Shown one piece after another: positions 26,430 to 33,190 of a stretch of DNA of 57,721 nucleotides. Made by a program: the position numbers and the translations under genes. Under the pieces are notes generated by a model that was not told where the DNA came from, made no database searches, and saw only the letters and a program-made list of their open reading frames with translations. How positions within the stretch are numbered: the first letter of the stretch is position 1; the number at the start of each line of letters is the position of its first letter. This stretch comes from a virus: positions 1-57,721 of IMG/VR virus record IMGVR_UViG_3300030104_001324; one strand, written 5' to 3'.

Positions 26430-27274
26430 ACTGCCACCAAGTCTTGAAACTGCTTGGACTTTACCCACTTGGTAACGTCAAGCTCTCTGTTCCACATGGA
26501 TACTGCTTCAGTATCTTTGCCTGTGTTACGTAGCTTAAAGCCGTTACGCTCATCAGCATAGCTTGCATAGTTAGTGAAAGCACTGTAGATGCTGTATGCA
26601 TTAGCACCTCGTGTGCTTACCTCTGCACCATAGAGTGAGTACATCTTCTCTGCCTGTTTGTCAGACATGATCTTCTCAAACAGAGCCTTAACATCTACAC
26701 TGGCTGTTGATGTGTTCGCCCACTGTTGTAGTGTATTAGCCTGATCGTAGAAGTCTGTTGATGACTGCTCTAGTTGTCTGCCAAAGCCATCTATGCAGAA
26801 GTTGGATGTGTTCTTACGCTTCACAATGTCATGCTCACCTCGCACCATCTTGTTTGTGCAGAAGAATGATATCTGTCCATACACCACGATGTTAGAACAC
26901 AGACCATCAACTCCATGCAGACCTATGATACGCTGTCCAATCTTCTCGCTATGCTTATCTGTATAGATGTCATAGCTTACGTTAGGTAATGTGATGTCCA
27001 TCATCATGTACCCATCATTACGAGCAGACCTCCAATCAATAGTCATGCCTTCTAGCTCTTCAGCAGATAGCTTGTCCTGCATAGTATTCCATACAGTGTG
27101 AGCAAAGTTTGTGTGTGACGTAGTGGTAAAGCCATTACCCACCACGTTAAGGTATGTGTCTGTACCTTTAACCTTGACGTACTTCTTGTCAGGAACTTTG
27201 GATGGCTCATACTCCACCTCAAAGTCAAAGTTCTCAGGTACATGAAAGTTAGTTGTTGTTAAATCAAATGGCAT
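26426..27274 (-). CDS. DUF932-family phage protein
   Basis: A 282-residue protein beginning MPFDLTTTNFHVPENFDFEVEY, with an AAGGAG site seven bases before ATG 27274; the frame extending to 27367 crosses the promoter and is not used. The arrangement of a VVGNGFTTTSH motif, a central GLHGVDGLCSNIVVYGQISFFCTNKMV segment and a C-terminal helical part matches the DUF932 group found in phages and plasmids (function unresolved). It is the first gene of an operon driven by a strong promoter and leads into integrase and replication genes. Confidence 0.75.
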   Translation of the reverse strand: MPFDLTTTNFHVPENFDFEVEYEPSKVPDKKYVKVKGTDTYLNVVGNGFTTTSHTNFAHTVWNTMQDKLSAEELEGMTIDWRSARNDGYMMMDITLPNVSYDIYTDKHSEKIGQRIIGLHGVDGLCSNIVVYGQISFFCTNKMVRGEHDIVKRKNTSNFCIDGFGRQLEQSSTDFYDQANTLQQWANTSTASVDVKALFEKIMSDKQAEKMYSLYGAEVSTRGANAYSIYSAFTNYASYADERNGFKLRNTGKDTEAVSMWNRELDVTKWVKSKQFQDLVAV

Positions 27275-27322
27275 TTGTAATCTCCTTTTCTGTTTGGGTT
27301 GCAACTGATAGTTAGTTATATA

Positions 27323-27351
27323 GTTATAACATAGCGTGATGTTAATGTCAA
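27323..27351 (-). promoter_or_regulatory. Sigma-70 promoter for DUF932-integrase-replication operon
   Basis: On the minus strand TTGACA (27346-27351), a 17-bp spacer and TATAAC (27323-27328). It reads leftward into the DUF932 gene, leaving a leader of about 40 bases. The match to the sigma-70 consensus is eleven of twelve, the last base of the -10 being C. Confidence 0.82.
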
Positions 27352-27382
27352 GATATGATCTGACCAATCATCACATGGGTCG

Positions 27383-27661
27383 TTAGGTATTTCTGCTGAG
27401 TTCATTCGCTATCTCCTGTCTTGCGTTCCATCTTATCCAACTGTACATACAGTGATCCTCACCATAGCATAGGTCAATTAGAGAAACAAGGTTATACTTT
27501 TTATCTTTCTTCCACTGCCAGTTCCTTGCACTGAATGGTTGATGTACCCTGCCACCTGTCACCACATTGAGTAACATGGACAGAGAGATCAACACACGCA
27601 GGCAATAAGAACCTGTGGAACTTGTCCAAGCTTGGACGAATTTGTTAACCACATTTATCAT
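27383..27661 (-). CDS. Hypothetical protein containing operator site 2
   Basis: A 92-residue protein with a moderately hydrophobic stretch (YCLRVLISLSMLLNVV, about residues 18-34) followed by a basic Trp-rich part. Its start overlaps the upstream small gene stop by four bases (ATGA). Codons 8-13 overlap a copy of the palindrome, read here as V-Q-A-W-T-S. No family is recognised. Confidence 0.55.
   Translation of the reverse strand: MINVVNKFVQAWTSSTGSYCLRVLISLSMLLNVVTGGRVHQPFSARNWQWKKDKKYNLVSLIDLCYGEDHCMYSWIRWNARQEIANELSRNT
27622..27639. promoter_or_regulatory. Palindromic operator-like site 2
   Basis: TTGTCCAAGCTTGGACGA: the invariant 14-bp palindromic core with TT/GA flanks. It lies just inside the gene that starts at 27661, in a different reading frame from site 1. 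Confidence 0.75.
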
Positions 27662-27798
27662 AGGTCTAGCTCCTCCTTAAATTTTTCAATAGTTTCTAAT
27701 ATAAAATCAAATATGTAAGCTTCTTTAATATCTGAGGCTGCCATAGTTTTAAGATAAACATTTATCATCATAAGTAAATCATCCTTTGTTCCTTTCAT
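27658..27798 (-). CDS. Small acidic helical protein
   Basis: A 46-residue protein (MKGTKDDLLMMINVYLKTMA...KEELDL) found by reading the gap between two larger frames. It has GGAG-type spacing before ATG 27798, overlaps the upstream gene by 20 bases, and its stop overlaps the next ATG. Probably a real coupled small gene of unknown function. Confidence 0.55.
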   Translation of the reverse strand: MKGTKDDLLMMINVYLKTMAASDIKEAYIFDFILETIEKFKEELDL

Positions 27799-28000
27799 TA
27801 GTTTCTCCTTTCATTTCTTTCAGTACCTTTTCTACTACCTCCTCTTTGGTATGACCAAAGTAAACTGTATCATTATACACGAGGGTATAACTAGGCAGTC
27901 CTGCGTCATAGTATTTATTCAGATGTTGATCTTTGACCTGCAAGCCTAGCTCTAGTTTCAGCTTTGATCTTAGCGTTGAGCTTCTTCTTTCGTTCATCAT
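27779..28000 (-). CDS. Small basic hypothetical protein
   Basis: A 73-residue basic protein with an AGGAGA site directly upstream of two consecutive ATGs (28000 and 27997; the second has better spacing). It contains a TLVYNDTVYFGHTKEEVVEKVLKEM segment, possibly a small strand-helix unit. It overlaps both neighbours and belongs to the chain of tiny early genes. Function unknown. Confidence 0.55.
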   Translation of the reverse strand: MMNERRSSTLRSKLKLELGLQVKDQHLNKYYDAGLPSYTLVYNDTVYFGHTKEEVVEKVLKEMKGETNERNKG

Positions 28001-28160
28001 TCTCCTCCCTAGTTATGAACTCAAAGTTCTTTACGTTACGCATCTTCCTAGCTTGCCTTACATAACCATCCTTCTCAGCTTGGTCAACACATACTACTAT
28101 TAAAGGCATGACCTTAAACATCTCCTTCATTTTCTGTATCTCTTTTTTGTAGTCCTTCAT
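27915..28160 (-). CDS. Small basic hypothetical protein
   Basis: An 81-residue, strongly basic protein starting MKDYKKEIQKMKEMFKVMPLIVVCVD. ATG 28160 follows an AGGAGG site; the ATG at 28184 has none. The end is a Lys/Arg-rich helix (ERKKKLNAKIKAETRARLAG) that could bind nucleic acid. It overlaps neighbours on both sides. No family recognised. Confidence 0.55.
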   Translation of the reverse strand: MKDYKKEIQKMKEMFKVMPLIVVCVDQAEKDGYVRQARKMRNVKNFEFITREENDERKKKLNAKIKAETRARLAGQRSTSE

Positions 28161-28296
28161 GTGCTTCCTCCTTTGTGTCTGCATCCATAATTGTCTTTAT
28201 CATGTCAGCCTTCCACCCATCTATGTAACGTAGGTCAGCTATAATCCTCCTCTTTGCTAGGTCTATGTGTGCTTCTTCTTCTTTTTTTTTCGCCAT
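28114..28296 (-). CDS. Small hypothetical protein
   Basis: A 60-residue charged helical protein beginning MAKKKEEEAHIDLAKRR. I prefer ATG 28296, which has a GGGAG site, over ATG 28323, which lacks one. No recognised domain. Confidence 0.5.
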   Translation of the reverse strand: MAKKKEEEAHIDLAKRRIIADLRYIDGWKADMIKTIMDADTKEEAHEGLQKRDTENEGDV

Positions 28297-28315
28297 ATTA
28301 TTACTCCCATTATTA

Positions 28316-28411
28316 TCAGCCATACTGCATCCATATCATCATCCCTATAAATATTACCACTAAGACTAGCATAGTAAAATCATTAGGGTCTTTGTTATTC
28401 CAATAGCTCAT
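28316..28411 (-). CDS. Tiny single-span membrane protein (31 residues)
   Basis: A 31-residue frame: MSYWNNKDPNDFTMLVLVV then a continuous hydrophobic helix (about residues 13-28). It starts within the 3' end of the zinc-finger gene upstream. Short one-span proteins are frequent in phage early regions, but at this size the call is tentative. Confidence 0.4.
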   Translation of the reverse strand: MSYWNNKDPNDFTMLVLVVIFIGMMIWMQYG

Positions 28412-28550
28412 ATTCTTTTTCCTTAAAAATAAATTTCTTATTGCAGTAACCGCAGATAGCTTCACCATCTTTCAGTCTATAGTAGACCCTTGGGTGGTCA
28501 TCTTCACACATAACTGCTTCTGTGTTTACGTACTCTACATTTTCATCCAT
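28395..28550 (-). CDS. zf-CHCC-like zinc-finger protein (51 residues)
   Basis: A 51-residue protein. The pattern C-x3-HPRVYYRL...AICGYCNKKF (Cys15, His19, Cys34, Cys37) matches the CHCC zinc finger known from NDUFS6-like proteins (C...HP.V...L......CPYC...F). Found by reading a stretch without a longer frame. It overlaps both neighbours by a few bases, which supports a real coupled gene. Role unknown; nucleic acid or protein binding is likely. Confidence 0.7.
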   Translation of the reverse strand: MDENVEYVNTEAVMCEDDHPRVYYRLKDGEAICGYCNKKFIFKEKEYELLE

Positions 28551-28716
28551 ATTCTACTACCTCACCAGTGTTCCACTTGTCTGCTTCCACTTGTGCTTCC
28601 TCCCTTGTGTCAAACAATTTAATGGGTGTGTCCACTGTCCACATAGCACCACACCCTGATTTTACATAGTCAGAGCCATCCTCTTCAAAAGGTTCAATCA
28701 TTACTGCGTACTTCAT
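28543..28716 (-). CDS. Small acidic protein
   Basis: A 57-residue acidic protein (MKYAVMIEPFEEDGSDYVKSG then ...WTVDTPIKLFDTREEAQVEADKW). The strand-then-DTREEAQ-helix ending is a common small phage fold for proteins of unknown role. Its stop overlaps the zinc-finger gene start by eight bases and its start overlaps the upstream stop. Confidence 0.6.
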   Translation of the reverse strand: MKYAVMIEPFEEDGSDYVKSGCGAMWTVDTPIKLFDTREEAQVEADKWNTGEVVEYG

Positions 28717-28931
28717 TGCCATACTCCATCATTAGTTCTCCACTCCAAGCCTTCCCACTCTAGGTCATGCTCAATGTTTTTCCAAGCTAACTCGTACTCA
28801 TAATCCCAACACGCAAACAAAGATTCTGTCGCATGAGTATTAACTATTTCGCACATATCATCAGCAGTCTTTTGAGCATAGTCATTCAAGCTAGGCTCAT
28901 GGTCTAGCGGTAGTTCATTCTTGAATATCAT
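28713..28931 (-). CDS. Small acidic hypothetical protein after methyltransferase
   Basis: A 72-residue acidic, Trp-rich protein. ATG 28931 shares its first base with the methyltransferase stop (TGATG); the longer frame to 28976 lies inside that gene. Acidic small proteins encoded beside a methyltransferase could be DNA mimics or regulators, but nothing in the sequence proves it. Confidence 0.55.
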   Translation of the reverse strand: MIFKNELPLDHEPSLNDYAQKTADDMCEIVNTHATESLFACWDYEYELAWKNIEHDLEWEGLEWRTNDGVWQ

Positions 28932-29923
28932 CACTCCATTCCTCTCATTATGTGGGCGATTACATTTACAGTCCAACCATTGCCCAACATCTTGTATCGT
29001 TGACTGTTACTGATAGGCTTTATCTCATTAGACATAGATATATCTGGATACTTTCTATGAAACCTACCATACTCAGTGTATCCATCTGGTACTGTCTGTA
29101 ATCTCTCACATTCCAATGGAGATAATGCCCTCCAATGTAACTCGTCTGTGTTTATCTTAGGTTCTCTGTGTCCACCTTGCATGGTAGTCAAGGCAGGTGA
29201 CTTGCCTGATGTGGCATACACTCGTTTGATAATGTCATACCCTTTGATGTCAGCCTCACCAACCTGATGACAACCCTTAGTGTCAAACACTAACTGCCTT
29301 CTGGACTTCTCGTAGTACATCTTCATGCTACCCCCCTTGAAGTAGTTGGCATCTACACAGTAGGACTTATCTCTGTCCACCATGCCATCTTCAATTATGT
29401 GCTTGAGTACAATGCCCTTGTCCTCCCACTCCTCAATAGGAATGTTAGTCCAATACAATCTCTTGCGATTATGTGCAGAGAAGTCAGCACTGTTTATCGT
29501 TATGGGTTCACAGAACTCATCTGTACCTAGAGCCTCGCTTATGCCCATAGTGATGCGTAACTCCTGCTCCTTCTTCATAGGTACATTCTCAAACAGAAAG
29601 TACTTAGGCTTCAGTCCACGCAAGGCATCAAAGATAAGGTCAGATAGGTCACGTTCATCTCCATCTGCCTTACCCTTGCCTGCCACCGAATACGGTTGAC
29701 AAGGAAAACCACCCATCAGTAGGTACACATCCTTACCTATCATGTTAGTCCAATTCCTTGCGTCACCATGTCGGATAGCATTGGGATAAGCATACCTACT
29801 AACTGCTTCGGCATACTTATCTATCTCAAATGCATGGTACTCAATGTCTGTGTGGCCTAGCTTATCTAAGGCTAGGTGTCCACATGACATGCCATCACAT
29901 AAACTCGCTACAATCTTGGTCAT
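28931..29923 (-). CDS. C5-cytosine DNA methyltransferase
   Basis: A 330-residue Dcm-type enzyme. Motif I is SLCDGMSCGHLAL, motif IV is GGFPCQPYS with the catalytic Cys, motif VI is FLFENV, motif VIII is AHNRKRLYW and motif X is GNGWTVNVIAHI. All catalytic elements look intact. The target recognition region (about residues 170-270) gives no readable specificity. No cognate restriction gene is adjacent, so it is an orphan methyltransferase, probably protecting phage DNA from host restriction. Confidence 0.93.
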   Translation of the reverse strand: MTKIVASLCDGMSCGHLALDKLGHTDIEYHAFEIDKYAEAVSRYAYPNAIRHGDARNWTNMIGKDVYLLMGGFPCQPYSVAGKGKADGDERDLSDLIFDALRGLKPKYFLFENVPMKKEQELRITMGISEALGTDEFCEPITINSADFSAHNRKRLYWTNIPIEEWEDKGIVLKHIIEDGMVDRDKSYCVDANYFKGGSMKMYYEKSRRQLVFDTKGCHQVGEADIKGYDIIKRVYATSGKSPALTTMQGGHREPKINTDELHWRALSPLECERLQTVPDGYTEYGRFHRKYPDISMSNEIKPISNSQRYKMLGNGWTVNVIAHIMRGME

Positions 29924-30288
29924 TAGTTCATCACCTTTTCTTTACTGAAATATTGTTTAGCCATATCTTGTGTAGTTATGTACTCCACACCACTCGCTAT
30001 GTCCTTCATAAGATATGGCTTTGTCCTAGCCTTGCGTCTGTACCCTGACAGTATGAAAGTTTTACCGTCCATCCTAGCAGTCTTAGACAGATCAAGATTG
30101 TGTATCTCTGCCCATTGCTCCAAGTCTTTCTCAGCTTGGGTACTAGCACCATCTACTCTTAGGTTCAGCTTGAATGTTACCTCATCATCATTGAATGATG
30201 CGTTACCTACTGTGACCTCGTAACCTTCTATCGCTACCATGCTTTGTAGACTATCTCTCAACTCTTTTACTTTATTTCTGTTTAGCAT
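29923..30288 (-). CDS. Hypothetical protein upstream of methyltransferase
   Basis: A 121-residue basic protein: an N-terminal helix, strands (EVTVGNASFNDDEVTFKLNLRV), then a Gly-Tyr-Arg-Arg-Lys segment. It resembles small phage proteins that accompany replication genes, but I recognise no family. Its stop overlaps the methyltransferase start by one base and its start overlaps the next gene, indicating coupling. Confidence 0.6.
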   Translation of the reverse strand: MLNRNKVKELRDSLQSMVAIEGYEVTVGNASFNDDEVTFKLNLRVDGASTQAEKDLEQWAEIHNLDLSKTARMDGKTFILSGYRRKARTKPYLMKDIASGVEYITTQDMAKQYFSKEKVMN

Positions 30289-30508
30289 TTGTTTCCTCCA
30301 TAATTAAATCTGTGTAGTAAGGACTATCACAATTCTCTGGTTGTGTAAACTTAAATATTTTTTGCAATGGATAAGAGCATCTCAGCTTATCTATTGTGTG
30401 ATACTCAAGAGGTATACCTTCCGATACGTGCCTATCTAATTCACGCATTGTGTTTACAAGGTCAAGTATCTGTTGCCTCTCTTGTTTTGTTGCTTCGTAT
30501 ATATCCAT
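30272..30508 (-). CDS. Small hypothetical protein
   Basis: A 78-residue helical protein (MDIYEATKQERQQILDLVN...). It has a GGAG-type site before ATG 30508 and overlaps the downstream gene by 17 bases. No family recognised. Confidence 0.55.
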   Translation of the reverse strand: MDIYEATKQERQQILDLVNTMRELDRHVSEGIPLEYHTIDKLRCSYPLQKIFKFTQPENCDSPYYTDLIMEETNAKQK

Positions 30509-30511
30509 CTG

Positions 30512-30700
30512 TTAGTTCTCCTTTAAAAATATTGTTGGTCGTTCAGGTGGCATAGACATGGGCTTGCTAACAGTCTCGTACATCTCAAAGCACTCGCCTG
30601 CATCTGCACCATACAGTTTTTCTGCATGGGCATTGCATTGGTCAAGCGTAGTGAAACGCATGACCATTAGCAACCCATATACTGTGACTTGTTCAAGCAC
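30512..30700 (-). CDS. Small hypothetical protein with GTG start
   Basis: A 62-residue protein starting at GTG 30700, whose first base is the last base of the upstream TAG stop (TAGTG), so re-initiation is the likely mode. An internal ATG 13 codons later (MRFTTLDQCNAHAEKLYG) is an alternative start. Operator-like site 3 lies about ten bases upstream. Confidence 0.5.
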   Translation of the reverse strand: MLEQVTVYGLLMVMRFTTLDQCNAHAEKLYGADAGECFEMYETVSKPMSMPPERPTIFLKEN

Positions 30701-31050
30701 TATGCTACTTTGTCCAAGCTTGGACGAGTTGCCTTCAACTGTGCCTTAACAGTCTTCAACTCAGCACGTAGCCTACGTAACTCTTTAGCAGTTTCTGATA
30801 CGTCATACTTATTAGTAATCGCACCATCAGTAATCAACTTTGATGCTCTGTATCGTATACGATTTACTGGCTCACGCAGTGTGTCAGCTATGAACTGTGC
30901 AGTATGGTCTACGTACCCTTCAATCAAAGATATATCGGTAGGTGTGTAGTTATACGTGTACTTTTTAGCTTTCGGAAAGTGAGCAGTATGTGTGCTATAA
31001 TCCTGCTTAGTGTCGTATGTTGCAAATGCTGTGTTTGTTGTGTTAGTCAT
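30700..31050 (-). CDS. Hypothetical basic protein with C-terminal coiled coil
   Basis: A 116-residue protein: a Thr/Tyr-rich start, then DISLIEGYVDHTAQFIADTLREPVNRIRYRASKLITDG (about residues 39-76), which has the look of a small helix-turn-helix with a DNA-reading helix, and a coiled coil (AKELRRLRAELKTVKAQLKA). Its last codons overlap operator-like site 3. It is a candidate DNA-binding regulator; the HTH reading is tentative. Confidence 0.55.
   Translation of the reverse strand: MTNTTNTAFATYDTKQDYSTHTAHFPKAKKYTYNYTPTDISLIEGYVDHTAQFIADTLREPVNRIRYRASKLITDGAITNKYDVSETAKELRRLRAELKTVKAQLKATRPSLDKVA
30710..30727. promoter_or_regulatory. Palindromic operator-like site 3
   Basis: TTGTCCAAGCTTGGACGA. 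The 14-bp core lies in the final codons of the gene at 30700-31050 (read P-S-L-D-K, a third frame) and just upstream of the GTG-started gene. Confidence 0.75.
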
Positions 31051-31063
31051 AATAATTCCCTCC

Positions 31064-31348
31064 TTAGTGGGTTAATGTTGAGTTGTGTACATAGCTTTGA
31101 ACCTCTGGCTCTGGCTCTATGTGCCATTCTTTGATGAAGTCAAACTCCACCTTGCTTTTTGGATACACCACTTTAATCATGCGTAACACATGGTCAATAG
31201 CTGATGTTCCATCTGTGACTGTGGGGTAGGTATCATCTACAATAACAGTACCATGCTCCCCATCTACAGTCAACCCTATATGGTAGTATCCGATAGGCTC
31301 TCGCTCATCTGTCATACCCCAATCTTTTTTGTATAAAAAGCTAGTCAT
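31064..31348 (-). CDS. Hypothetical acidic protein
   Basis: A 94-residue protein starting MTSFLYKKDWGMTDEREPIGYYH. ATG 31348 has a GGAGG site seven bases upstream, while the longer frame to 31387 enters the previous gene. It contains HIGLTVDGEHGTVIVDDTYPTVTDG, a strand-rich segment. No family recognised. Confidence 0.55.
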   Translation of the reverse strand: MTSFLYKKDWGMTDEREPIGYYHIGLTVDGEHGTVIVDDTYPTVTDGTSAIDHVLRMIKVVYPKSKVEFDFIKEWHIEPEPEVQSYVHNSTLTH

Positions 31349-31520
31349 TACTCCTCCAATTATTGTAAATTTCCATTGCTTTAGCATCTATCATATCTTG
31401 CCAGAACTTTTCTGGGTTGTTAAACCATTCCTTCTCTAGCGTGTGCCAGTTTCTATTAACCTCCATTTCTGCTTGTTCGTAGCATCTCTCTTTTATCTGT
31501 TCGTTGTATTCGTTACTCAT
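31341..31520 (-). CDS. Small charged hypothetical protein
   Basis: A 59-residue helical, Trp/Asn/Glu-rich protein (MSNEYNEQIKERCYEQAEME...). It was read from the gap between two larger frames. Its stop overlaps the next gene by eight bases. It would be the first gene after the possible promoter at 31547-31575. Confidence 0.55.
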   Translation of the reverse strand: MSNEYNEQIKERCYEQAEMEVNRNWHTLEKEWFNNPEKFWQDMIDAKAMEIYNNWRSND

Positions 31521-31546
31521 GTTTTACCTTTCTGTTTTTTTTTTAT

Positions 31547-31575
31547 TATGTAGCATGGTAGCTATACCTTGTCAA
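31547..31575 (-). promoter_or_regulatory. Possible sigma-70 promoter
   Basis: TTGACA (31570-31575, minus strand) is followed after 17 bp by TACATA, or after 19 bp by CATAAT. The -35 is perfect but the -10 is weak at good spacing, so this is tentative. It would drive the gene starting at 31520. Confidence 0.35.
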
Positions 31576-31775
31576 ACATTTATTTTTTTCATCTCTCCTG
31601 TCAAACTGTTATATTTCAACCCCAATGTTTTGAGTACCTCATTAGCTAAGTCCATTCTGCCCTTATCATACGTTGACTCTGACACGTAATCTTTATGGTA
31701 GCGTGGATTTGATAAGACTATTTTACATAATAAAATCACATCTGCCACATTAAAATCTTGTTCACTCAGGCTCAT
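31572..31775 (-). CDS. Small hypothetical protein
   Basis: A 67-residue helical protein (MSLSEQDFNVADVILLCKIVL...). ATG 31775 overlaps the upstream stop (ATGA) and has an AGGAGG site eight bases before it. Its 3' end overlaps the possible promoter at 31570. Unknown function. Confidence 0.55.
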   Translation of the reverse strand: MSLSEQDFNVADVILLCKIVLSNPRYHKDYVSESTYDKGRMDLANEVLKTLGLKYNSLTGEMKKINV

Positions 31776-31909
31776 GCTATCCTCCTAGCTTGCTTGTTCT
31801 TACGTGCAAGTTTACGCTCACGCTTCCACTCATCACGCTTTGGTTTTTGTCCAAGCTTGGACACTTTTTTAATTGGTATCTTCTCATATGCTTTAATCTC
31901 GTAGTACAT
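31772..31909 (-). CDS. Small very basic protein containing operator site 4
   Basis: A 45-residue, extremely basic protein (MYYEIKAYEKIPIKKVSKLGQ, then KPKRDEWKRERKLARKNKQARRIA). It was read from a gap. Its start overlaps the upstream 48-residue gene by 17 bases and its stop overlaps the next ATG, so it fits the coupled operon. The palindrome is read as S-K-L-G-Q, the same frame as in the polymerase. Likely nucleic-acid binding by charge. Confidence 0.55.
   Translation of the reverse strand: MYYEIKAYEKIPIKKVSKLGQKPKRDEWKRERKLARKNKQARRIA
31847..31864. promoter_or_regulatory. Palindromic operator-like site 4
   Basis: TTGTCCAAGCTTGGACAC, with the invariant 14-bp core, inside the 45-residue basic gene at 31772-31909. 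Confidence 0.75.
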
Positions 31910-32039
31910 TACGCTTCTCCTTTCCTCTGTTATACTTCGCACCTTTACCTTTCTTAGGTGGCACGATCTTAGGTGATCGCCTATCTTGTAGCATAGTTCT
32001 TGCTATAGGATTGATAGGTTTAATTAGGGGTAGTTTCAT
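31893..32039 (-). CDS. Small basic protein following GP88
   Basis: A 48-residue basic protein (MKLPLIKPINPIARTMLQDRRSPKIV, then PPKKGKGAKYNRGKEKRN). ATG 32039 overlaps the GP88 gene stop (TAATG). Read from a gap; coupling on both sides supports it. Function unknown. Confidence 0.6.
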   Translation of the reverse strand: MKLPLIKPINPIARTMLQDRRSPKIVPPKKGKGAKYNRGKEKRNVLRD

Positions 32040-32758
32040 TATGCCACCTTTCTAATTACAAATCCACTTGTGTCATGCCTTGCATCACCTTTAGCTTTCA
32101 ACCCTACAACTACATTGGTGGGGTCAAGGAAGCGTAGGTCATCAGTATCACCATCAATAACCTTTCTTCCTAAGAAGCATATAGGCAAATCACCTTCAAA
32201 CACAACTGCCATGCTTGTATTTGTATCTGCACAAGCCAAGTTTATCTTTTTAGCATAATCCATACTAGCTTCACTATATGACAAGGTAAGGTGATAGTTG
32301 CTAGGCAAATCTTTATACACCCTAGTATAAATTTTAGTGTAGTCATAGAACTGCACCAATGGATTAGCTTCCATAATACCAAACTTTTCCCACATAATAT
32401 CAGTAGTTCCATTTAATCTAATGCATGGTTGCTGACCATTCTTTAAGCAACGCTTAGTAAACTTAGTCATATCCTCCTGCAAAATTTCCATAAATAATTT
32501 TCTATTTGTATAGAACTGTATCAGCTTACGTTCCCTTGCTGACTGTACATTATGCATCTTACCCCTGCCTGCTGAAACAAGGCAACCTTCATGACAACTT
32601 GCCTGCTCTGCAAAGGCGCAAGGATTAACAGTTTTTCCTAGCTCCTCAATAAAAGTTTTGTATGACTTCATATATAAAATAGCAGTCATGTACTCATCAC
32701 CATTGCCTTTAATTGTTTTGGCATCATTGCCAACGGAAAGTAATTTGTAGTCACCCAT
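32039..32758 (-). CDS. GP88-family phage protein
   Basis: A 239-residue protein of the family named after mycobacteriophage gene product 88. Recognisable parts are KLLSVGNDAKTIKGN, a Cys cluster (NPCAFAEQASCHEGCLVSAG), RLNGTTDIMWEK, VQFYDYTKIYTR, YHLTLSYSEAS and GLKAKGDARHDTSGFV. The Cys cluster suggests a metal or Fe-S site, but the function is unknown. I start it at ATG 32758, behind AGGAGT; the TTG start at 32782 would lie inside the operator palindrome. The leader carries a sigma-70 promoter and operator site 5. Confidence 0.8.
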   Translation of the reverse strand: MGDYKLLSVGNDAKTIKGNGDEYMTAILYMKSYKTFIEELGKTVNPCAFAEQASCHEGCLVSAGRGKMHNVQSARERKLIQFYTNRKLFMEILQEDMTKFTKRCLKNGQQPCIRLNGTTDIMWEKFGIMEANPLVQFYDYTKIYTRVYKDLPSNYHLTLSYSEASMDYAKKINLACADTNTSMAVVFEGDLPICFLGRKVIDGDTDDLRFLDPTNVVVGLKAKGDARHDTSGFVIRKVA

Positions 32759-32774
32759 TTGTTTTACTCCTGAT

Positions 32775-32792
32775 TTGTCCAAGCTTGGACAA
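32775..32792. promoter_or_regulatory. Palindromic operator-like site 5 (leader of GP88 gene)
   Basis: TTGTCCAAGCTTGGACAA, a perfect 18-bp palindrome in non-coding leader DNA between the -10 box (32827-32832) and the ribosome site of the GP88 gene, about 30-45 bases downstream of the expected transcription start. This is the position of a roadblock or proximal operator. Confidence 0.8.
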
Positions 32793-32826
32793 GTTAAATG
32801 TTACATTTAAAATGTAGTATTATATA

Positions 32827-32855
32827 GTTATATTATAGATCGTTTGAATAGTCAA
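32827..32855 (-). promoter_or_regulatory. Sigma-70 promoter of the GP88 operon
   Basis: Minus strand TTGACT (32850-32855), a 17-bp spacer and TATAAC (32827-32832). The -35 lies in the last codons of the small membrane gene at 32833-32949. It reads through operator-like site 5. Confidence 0.75.
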
Positions 32856-32949
32856 GTGCCACCTGCCTAGCTAGGCAATATAAAAACCATACAAACAAAA
32901 CATCTCCTACGATTAGAATTGCACCCCCTATAAATAAGTATAAATTCAT
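32833..32949 (-). CDS. Tiny single-span membrane protein (38 residues)
   Basis: A 38-residue protein beginning MNLYLFIGGAILIVGDVLFVW: an uninterrupted membrane helix (about residues 4-25) with a short cytoplasmic tail. The ATG overlaps the upstream stop (ATGA). Unknown role. Confidence 0.5.
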   Translation of the reverse strand: MNLYLFIGGAILIVGDVLFVWFLYCLARQVALDYSNDL

Positions 32950-33179
32950 TTTATAATATTCCTTTCTTCTATTAAATATATAATGTTATTATGTAGCGTC
33001 ACAATTTCAGCGCGCTTTTTATCTAACAAATTATTTTTATCATCTATTAGTTTACGTTGCGCCTTTACCTTCTCTTTGTATTCTTCAATAGTGTTTAACT
33101 TTTTCTCTAAGAATATTAACATTTCTTTATAGGCCATTTGCATAGCGTCCAATTGTTTTTGTAGTTCTATTGTGTCCAT
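32946..33179 (-). CDS. Small coiled-coil protein
   Basis: A 77-residue protein that is almost one continuous coiled coil (MDTIELQKQLDAMQMAYKEM ... KLIDDKNNLLDKKRAEIVTL). A GGGGGT-type purine stretch precedes the ATG. It could be a multimerising regulator or a spacer; no family recognised. Confidence 0.55.
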   Translation of the reverse strand: MDTIELQKQLDAMQMAYKEMLIFLEKKLNTIEEYKEKVKAQRKLIDDKNNLLDKKRAEIVTLHNNIIYLIEERNIIK

Positions 33180-33190
33180 AGTTCCACCCC

